A stretch of 64,000 bases of DNA. Source: Paratrimastix pyriformis. Taxonomy: Eukaryota; Preaxostyla; Paratrimastigidae. Position 1 is the stretch's first letter; every line of letters begins with the position of its first letter. This document shows, piece by piece, positions 62,571 to 64,000 of the stretch. The DNA lies in the NCBI GenBank assembly GCA_027972325.1, contig JAPMOS010000017.1, positions 124,001 through 188,000 of the forward strand. The letters run 5' to 3'. Position numbers and translations under genes: made by a program. The notes under the pieces were generated by a model that did not search any database, was not told the origin of the DNA, and saw only the letters and a list, made by a program, of their open reading frames with translations.

Positions 62571-63758
62571 ATGGCCACTCCAAGGCCCGGAACCGCGACT
62601 CCAAAAAAGGCCCCTCAAGCAGAGGAAGAACTACCATTTCTACGGCAGGGACCTTTGATTAAGCAGAGCAATGGGATCATGAAGAAATGGAAATCTTGCT
62701 ATGTTCGGTTGCGGAAGATCGATCTGTGGGTTTTCCCGACCGAAATCGATCCGACCGCAAAGACTTATGACTTATCGAACTCCTTGGCCGAAGCTGTTCC
62801 CGATAAAAGGTTCAAGAGGTCATTTGTGTTCCAGATCACCCTCCGGGGGAGACAGAAACGGACGATGTTTTTTGCTGCCAGCAATCCCGTCGAACGGGAA
62901 GATTGGATCTCCGCGATTAACCACCGCGATCAGGTCTGGGCCCTTGCGACGGGCTATTGACCTTAATCTGTCTCCTCCTCCTCAGGGGGTTGTGGAGCGG
63001 CCCATCTGTTCGATGTTCTCCGTTGCTGAACTGACCTCGATTGCTCAAAGGTCTGCCTGCCGAATTGTTCGGATTGGACACCGACAACCTTTCCCCCATA
63101 GCGCACCGAAGCCCGATGTGGTCCAGGACCCGATGTCCCCCATGGGGCCCGAGCCTCAGGGGCCTCCTGGGGGCCCTTCCACCGCCACCGCCACGGGGCC
63201 CCAAGAGGCGGAGAACATCAGTCTGTCGTCCCCTGAGGGCCCGACCACAAGCCTAACAACCCGCCCCTTCCCCGCCCGCTCCCCTCCCTCCCCTCCCTCC
63301 CTCTCTCACCTCCCCTCCGCAGCCGACTGGAACGAGCGCTTCCGGTGGGGCCTCCACGACGGTCGAGGAGCTCGAGGTGGCCATCGCCCAGGTGAGGGCA
63401 GGTGCTGCCCACTGGGGCAGTGGTGGTGGTGCCCCCTGGCGGTGTTCCCTGGCGGTGTATGTGCCGGGTTCCCTGGCGGTGTATGTGCCGGGTTCCCGGT
63501 GTTGCCTTTGGCGGTGTATGTGCCTTCCCTGGCGATGGCCCTGCGCTGGCGGATGCGCCGCCCTCCCCGCCGCCGGCTCGACGGGCTCCACCTGCCGCCC
63601 CTGGCCGCACGCTCGCCACCAGCGGCATTGCGCCAACCCTGCCCCCGGTCGGTGAAGCGCCCCCTCGGGTGGCGCCCTCCGGAGCCCCGAGTCGGGCGGC
63701 ATCGTGCCCCGGCGGCCCCCGCCTGTCGCGCGCCACCCCCCACACACCACCCTCATGA
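62571..63758 (+). CDS. PH-domain protein (3' part unresolved, may run past the right edge)
   Basis: First exon 62571-62935 starts MATPRPGTATPKKAPQAEEE and codes a PH domain (about residues 28-120): LPFLRQGPLIKQSNGIMKKW, KSCYVRLRKIDLWVFP, FVFQITLRGRQKRTMFFAAS and the C-terminal helix EREDWISAINH with its conserved Trp. PH domains bind phosphoinositides or proteins at membranes. Further exons fit in frame: about 63050 (HSAPKPDVVQDPMSPMGPEP, a Pro-rich linker), about 63321-63390 (TTVEELEVAIAQ) and a Pro-rich stretch to 63758. The true end is unclear because repeats fill the rest of the window. The start was preferred over an upstream in-frame TTG. Confidence 0.75.
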
Positions 63759-63775
63759 ACATGGCTGGCATGACC

Positions 63776-63847
63776 GAACTGTCCCTGTCCCTGTCCCCCT
63801 GTCCCTGTCCCCCCGTCCCTGTCCCCTGTCCCTGTCCTGTCCCTGTC

Positions 63848-63879
<32 letters not shown>

Positions 63880-63947
63880 TGTCCCTGTCCCTGTCCCTGT
63901 CCCCTGTCCCTGTCCCTGTCCCCCTGTCCCTGTCCCTGTCCCTGTCC

Positions 63948-63990
<43 letters not shown>
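63776..63990. repeat. CTGTCC hexamer satellite reaching nearly to the window end
   Basis: About 35 copies of CTGTCC with occasional extra C run to the right edge. It probably lies in an intron of the PH-domain gene, or marks its end. Confidence 0.9.
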
Positions 63991-63992
<2 letters not shown>

Positions 63993-64000
63993 GGTGGGTG

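Overview
This is a eukaryotic nuclear window: GC-rich (strong G/C preference at third codon positions), gene-dense and heavily intron-split. I resolved 17 protein genes. I see no rRNA, tRNA, CRISPR, bacterial operon or recognisable transposon/virus copy. The mix (Tmc-type multi-pass proteins, Pmp-repeat receptor kinase, TGS-type uridine kinase, LRR proteins, many short introns) suggests a free-living anaerobic excavate such as a Preaxostyla/metamonad flagellate (Paratrimastix-like). That placement is inference from memory of gene content, not a search.

Layout: (1) 1-4476 +, 3' part of a large coiled-coil protein; (2) 4655-5604 -, SMNDC1/SPF30 splicing factor; (3) 5689-11935 -, huge low-complexity protein with a zinc-finger-like Cys/His cluster; (4) 12060-15759 -, katanin-type AAA ATPase apparently continuous with an N-terminal membrane-anchored module; (5) 15902-19763 -, glycogen branching enzyme; (6) 19851-21960 +, LRR protein; (7) 22903-31240 -, very large Tmc-family membrane protein ending in a complete hemerythrin domain; (8) 31506-33459 -, proteasome ATPase Rpt4; (9) 33613-35913 +, intronless LRR protein; (10) 36865-40040 -, Ser/Pro-rich protein with an Asp-Ala repeat; (11) 40319-41968 -, MYND-finger protein; (12) 42059-43122 +, Atg27/mannose-6-phosphate-receptor-like protein; (13) 43468-47984 -, CASP golgin; (14) 48225-58803 +, receptor kinase (beta-helix repeats, IPT/TIG, TM, TKL kinase); (15) 59028-61683 +, TGS-uridine kinase; (16) 61733-61979 -, small single-TM protein; (17) 62571 to beyond 63758 +, PH-domain protein running towards the right edge.

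The genes do not form a pathway. Several are head-to-head with 87-240 bp between start codons, suggesting shared promoters. Two Golgi/endosome genes (12, 13) lie close together, tail to tail. Introns are the most unusual feature. Donors read mostly GTCYG rather than GTRAG, some introns are only 22-50 nt, one is GC-AG, and many carry long C runs on the sense strand. Exon joins were placed by frame continuity and family similarity, so joins in low-complexity genes (3, 10, 13 middle, 14 ectodomain) are approximate.
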